9,034 nucleotides of DNA from Acidobacteriota bacterium. Lineage in GTDB: Bacteria; Acidobacteriota; Vicinamibacteria; Vicinamibacterales; 2-12-FULL-66-21. The stretch lies in the NCBI GenBank assembly GCA_013362195.1, contig JABFWM010000171.1, positions 1 through 9,034 on the forward strand. The letters are read 5' to 3'. The notes beneath the pieces are model-generated. The model was not told where the DNA came from, searched no databases, and was given only the letters and a program-made list of their open reading frames with translations. Positions 7,701-9,034 of this stretch are shown piece after piece (position 1 is the first letter of the stretch; each line of letters opens with the position of its first letter). Made by a program: the position numbers and the translations under genes.

Positions 7701-8237
7701 CCCCTGATACTGCATCTCGAGGAAGAAGTGGTCGCGGCCGAGGATGTCGCGGTAGGTCGCGGCCGCCTGGATCGCCTTCTGCTGCTGTTCGCCGCGGATC
7801 CCGGTCGCGACCTCCCCTTTGAGGCAGCTGCTCAGGCCGATGAGGCCTTTCGAGTGCTGCGCGAGCAGGTCCTTGTCGATGCGCGGCTTGTAATAGAAGC
7901 CCTCGGTGTAGCCGGCCGACACCAGTTTAATAAGGTTGTGGTAGCCCTCGTTGGTTTCCGCGAGCAGCACGAGATGGTTCGCGGTTTCTCCCGGCGTGCC
8001 GCTTTTCGTGCGGCGGTCGCCCGGCGCGACGTAGACCTCGCACCCCAGAATCGGATTGATGCCGCGCTTGCGCGCCTGATCGTGAAAGACGACCGACGAG
8101 AACATGTTGCCGTGTTCCGTGATCGCCATCGCCGGCATCTTCAGCTCGACCGCTTTGTCGAGCAGTTCCTCGATGCGGCACGCGCCGTCGAGCAGCGAGT
8201 ATTCGGAGTGGAGATGGAGGTGGACGAACTCGCTCAT
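4770..8237 (-). CDS. dnaE: DNA polymerase III subunit alpha (replicative DnaE, DnaE1 type)
   Basis: This is the catalytic subunit of the replicative polymerase. Its 1155 residues are nearly the E. coli length (1160). An N-terminal PHP domain (about 1-270) begins HLHLHSEYSLLDG (6-18) and keeps EHG (41-43), GCEVYV (65-70), LSSCLKGEV (135-143) and TNDVHY (204-209). The polymerase core has GPGRGSAAGS (367-376), the catalytic aspartates of PDIDIDF (D409, D411) and a third in KMDFLGL (D562), with YGFNKSHS (752-759) in the palm/finger region. QHQLF (923-927) fits the beta-clamp binding motif. An OB-fold follows at about 994-1035 and the end is full length. The ATG at 8237 gives the usual N-terminus, but the bases just upstream are repeat array C and contain no Shine-Dalgarno sequence. 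The full-length C-terminal half and clamp motif argue against an ImuC/DnaE2-type polymerase. Confidence 0.98.
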   Translation of the reverse strand: MSEFVHLHLHSEYSLLDGACRIEELLDKAVELKMPAMAITEHGNMFSSVVFHDQARKRGINPILGCEVYVAPGDRRTKSGTPGETANHLVLLAETNEGYHNLIKLVSAGYTEGFYYKPRIDKDLLAQHSKGLIGLSSCLKGEVATGIRGEQQQKAIQAAATYRDILGRDHFFLEMQYQGIEEQQIVNKGVQPIAKDLGLDLVVTNDVHYLTDTDHKPHDVLLCIGTGKAVNDAERLRYHGDQFFLKTAEQMAQVFPDHADALARTVRIAERCHVDLSFKENYLPNFDVPAGISLDDYFEHIVRQGFEMRLPRLRELADRGLLKHTIDEYERRLSYEIEMIKKMKYPGYFCIVWDFIRYAREQNIPVGPGRGSAAGSLVAYCLRITDVDPIEYDLIFERFLNPERVSLPDIDIDFCERRRAEVIEYVTRKYGRENVAQIITFGTMKARAVVRDVARVMDIPYADADRVAKAVPPALDMTLAKALDESPALKEMQQKDERVKELLTIAQRLEGMTRHASVHAAGVVIAPRPLTEFVPLYKSQKDEIVTQWAMKEVERVGLLKMDFLGLSTLTLIRDCLDEIKRTQGLDLDIDAIPLDDEKTYQLFADGQTYGVFQFESSGMRELLRKAKPERLDDLIALNALYRPGPLKSGMVDDFISRKQGKTEVKYELPQLAPILSDTYGVIAYQEQVMRIAAVLAGFSMGQSDVLRKAMGKKDPRVMAKQREAFMDGALKNGINEKKARKIFDLMEFFAGYGFNKSHSTTYAWVAYQTAYLKANYPWHFMAALLTIEAANTDKLAMYLGECRELGIPILPPDINASQLAFTVEPTGVRFGLCAVKNVGEGAILSMLDVRRTSGRVDSLYTLCEHADLRLVNKRVLESLVKAGAFDSLDADGSTASKRARLFAAVDRAIENGGRHQRDREQGQHQLFGGADDEGATTGWPLPDVPAWPEAQQLAFEKESLGLYMSGHPLERFSDELKTFGAQRIGDLTGSMADVWVGGIVSGLRPLKTKKGDRMCVFMLDDIAGSIEVVVFPEAFSKHGSLVAADAMVLVRGKFEKDDESARLVATELQPIGMLKERTTREIVIHLPGSARNTLEALADLLSRHRGDRRVYLELDVKGQAGPLRVRSEAALRVKPSERLVNEVEQLCGTGSVVLR

Positions 8238-8275
8238 TGCCGATTGGCGATTGCAGACTGCCGATTCACGGATTG
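8238..8275 (+). repeat. Array C, outer left arm of inverted repeat
   Basis: This 38-bp segment is complementary to 8423-8460 at 34 of 38 positions. It abuts the dnaE ATG (8235-8237) directly, so in the transcript the distal side of the stem would touch the start codon. Confidence 0.82.
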
Positions 8276-8283
8276 TTCATTGC

Positions 8284-8317
8284 GCGATTGCCGATTCGGA
8301 TTGTCGATTGCCGATTG
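8284..8317 (+). repeat. Array C, inner left arm of inverted repeat
   Basis: Complementary to 8382-8415 at about 28 of 34 positions and nested inside the outer pair. The two pairs are collinear, so most of the array could fold into one long imperfect hairpin with a loop at about 8318-8381. Confidence 0.7.
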
Positions 8318-8381
8318 TATTGGCGATTGGCCTTTGCCGATTCGAGTGGCGATTGGCGATTTCTTCCCTCCCCCGTCAATC

Positions 8382-8415
8382 CAATCCTCAATCGACAATC
8401 CCATTCGCCAATCCC
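8382..8415 (-). repeat. Array C, inner right arm of inverted repeat
   Basis: Partner of 8284-8317, about six mismatches in 34 bp. Confidence 0.7.
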
Positions 8416-8422
8416 CAATCGG

Positions 8423-8460
8423 CAATCCGTCAATCTGCAATCTGCAGTCGCCAATCGGCA
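8423..8460 (-). repeat. Array C, outer right arm of inverted repeat
   Basis: Partner of 8238-8275 with four mismatches in 38 bp. It ends six bases from the guaA stop codon. Confidence 0.82.
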
Positions 8461-8466
8461 ATCCGT

Positions 8467-9034
8467 TCATTCCCACTCGATGGTCGACGGCGGTTTTGAC
8501 GAAATGTCGTATACGACGCGATTGATCCCTTTCACCTCGTTCACGATCCGCGACGAAATCGACGCGAGCAGGTCGTGCGGCAGGTGCGCCCAGTCGGCGG
8601 TCATGCCGTCCCTGCTTTCGACGGCGCGAATCGCGACAGTGTATTCGTAGGTCCGCGCGTCGCCCATCACGCCGACGCTCTGGACCGGCAGCAGCACCGC
8701 GAACGACTGCCAGAGCCGCCGGTACCATCCCGCCTGCTTCACTTCCTGCGCGACGATGGCGTCGGCCTTGCGCACGAGATTCAGCCGCGACGCCGTCACC
8801 TCGCCCAGAATCCGTACCGCCAGACCCGGACCCGGGAACGGCTGCCGCCACACGAACTCATCCTCCAGGCCGAGCTCGGTCCCGACGGCGCGGACTTCGT
8901 CCTTGAACAGCTGCCGGAGCGGCTCGACGAGCGTGAAACGCATGCGCTCGGGCAGGCCGCCGACGTTGTGATGGCTCTTGATCACGTGCGACGGCCCGAT
9001 CACGGAGACGCTTTCGATGACGTCGGGAGAGAGC
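8467..9034 (-). CDS. guaA: GMP synthase (glutamine-hydrolysing), C-terminal part (5' end outside window)
   Basis: GuaA aminates XMP to GMP using glutamine and ATP, the last step of guanine nucleotide synthesis. Only the last 188 codons are present; the frame is open through the window edge, so the N-terminal glutamine amidotransferase domain and the ATP-binding P-loop lie outside. Visible family motifs are IKSHHNVGGLPE near the end of the ATP-pyrophosphatase region, RQPFPGPGLAVRILGE in the C-terminal dimerisation domain, and the characteristic terminus KPPSTIEWE. The reading frame continues upstream of 9003 as SPDVIESVSVIGPSH, so the GTG at 9003 is internal and not a start. The TGA stop at 8467-8469 is followed at once by repeat array C. 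Confidence 0.97.
   Translation of the reverse strand, partial: LSPDVIESVSVIGPSHVIKSHHNVGGLPERMRFTLVEPLRQLFKDEVRAVGTELGLEDEFVWRQPFPGPGLAVRILGEVTASRLNLVRKADAIVAQEVKQAGWYRRLWQSFAVLLPVQSVGVMGDARTYEYTVAIRAVESRDGMTADWAHLPHDLLASISSRIVNEVKGINRVVYDISSKPPSTIEWE

Larger units (their letters stand above)
8238..8466. repeat. Array C: inverted arrays of degenerate GCCGATT heptamers between guaA and dnaE
   Basis: The 229-bp gap consists of two opposed heptamer arrays. On the plus strand the left part has eleven CGATT cores (8241, 8248, 8262, 8285, 8292, 8305, 8312, 8324, 8338, 8350, 8357); the right part has eleven AATC cores (8378, 8383, 8390, 8397, 8410, 8417, 8424, 8432, 8439, 8453, 8460), mostly 7 bp apart. 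A pyrimidine-rich, non-repeat centre lies at about 8361-8377. Base composition is visibly less GC-rich than the flanking genes. The array runs from the base after the dnaE start codon to the guaA stop. The unit is unrelated in sequence to that of arrays A and B. Confidence 0.88.

Noticed and set aside
8238..8466. CRISPR array
   Set aside because: Units are 7 bp, degenerate and in two orientations, with no uniform 25-40 bp repeats or unique spacers, and no cas gene is present.
8238..8466. MITE or insertion-sequence remnant with terminal inverted repeats
   Set aside because: The ends are inverted repeats (34 of 38), but the interior is made of the same heptamers, no target-site duplication is visible, and the edges coincide with gene boundaries. 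It is not excluded, only unsupported.
4926..8525. 1199-codon open frame on the plus strand across dnaE
   Set aside because: It is antisense to a clear DnaE. Long antisense frames are expected in GC-rich genes with GC-rich third positions; its composition (Arg, Val, Leu, Asp, His-rich) has no recognisable domain.
8234..8851. Open frames through array C on both strands (for example 8234-8851 minus, 8237-8650 plus)
   Set aside because: The GCCGATT units contain no stop codons in either direction, so frames stay open by chance and give repetitive peptides of the DCRLPIG type; the guaA frame is the real one.
8467..9003. GTG at 9003 as a start codon for a short 178-residue protein
   Set aside because: The frame continues upstream to the window edge with recognisable GuaA sequence, so this is an internal valine codon.

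Overview
The window is GC-rich DNA with five protein genes, all on the minus strand. In transcription order (high to low coordinate) they are the 3' end of guaA, then dnaE, accA, recJ, and the 5' part of an lptC-like gene that runs off the left edge. The LPS-transport gene implies a diderm (Gram-negative type) envelope. The high GC, the gene order and the long LptC with OstA-like repeats would fit Acidobacteriota, perhaps the Vicinamibacteria. That placement is an inference from memory of such genomes and was not tested by a search.

Layout: lptC-like (1-1508, partial); repeat array A (1509-1761); recJ (1762-3486); accA (3486-4544, sharing one base with recJ); repeat array B (4545-4769); dnaE (4770-8237); repeat array C (8238-8466); guaA C-terminal part (8467-9034, partial). 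No tRNA, rRNA, CRISPR array or transposase is visible. No stretch over 300 bases lacks a gene.

The proteins are housekeeping ones: GMP synthesis, replicative DNA polymerase III alpha subunit, the carboxyltransferase alpha subunit of acetyl-CoA carboxylase, the RecJ single-strand exonuclease, and LPS export. dnaE next to accA is also the arrangement in E. coli. All genes point the same way and could be co-transcribed, but the only tight coupling is the accA/recJ overlap.

The unusual part lies between the genes. Each of the three real intergenic gaps (229-253 bp) is filled almost from stop codon to start codon by degenerate 7-bp units. One half of each gap carries the unit in one orientation and the other half carries its reverse complement, so each gap is a long imperfect inverted repeat. 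Arrays A and B use a GGCTCA-type unit; array C uses an unrelated GCCGATT-type unit. The same architecture built from two different sequences, reaching to the start codons and leaving no recognisable Shine-Dalgarno sequence, is the main observation worth following up.
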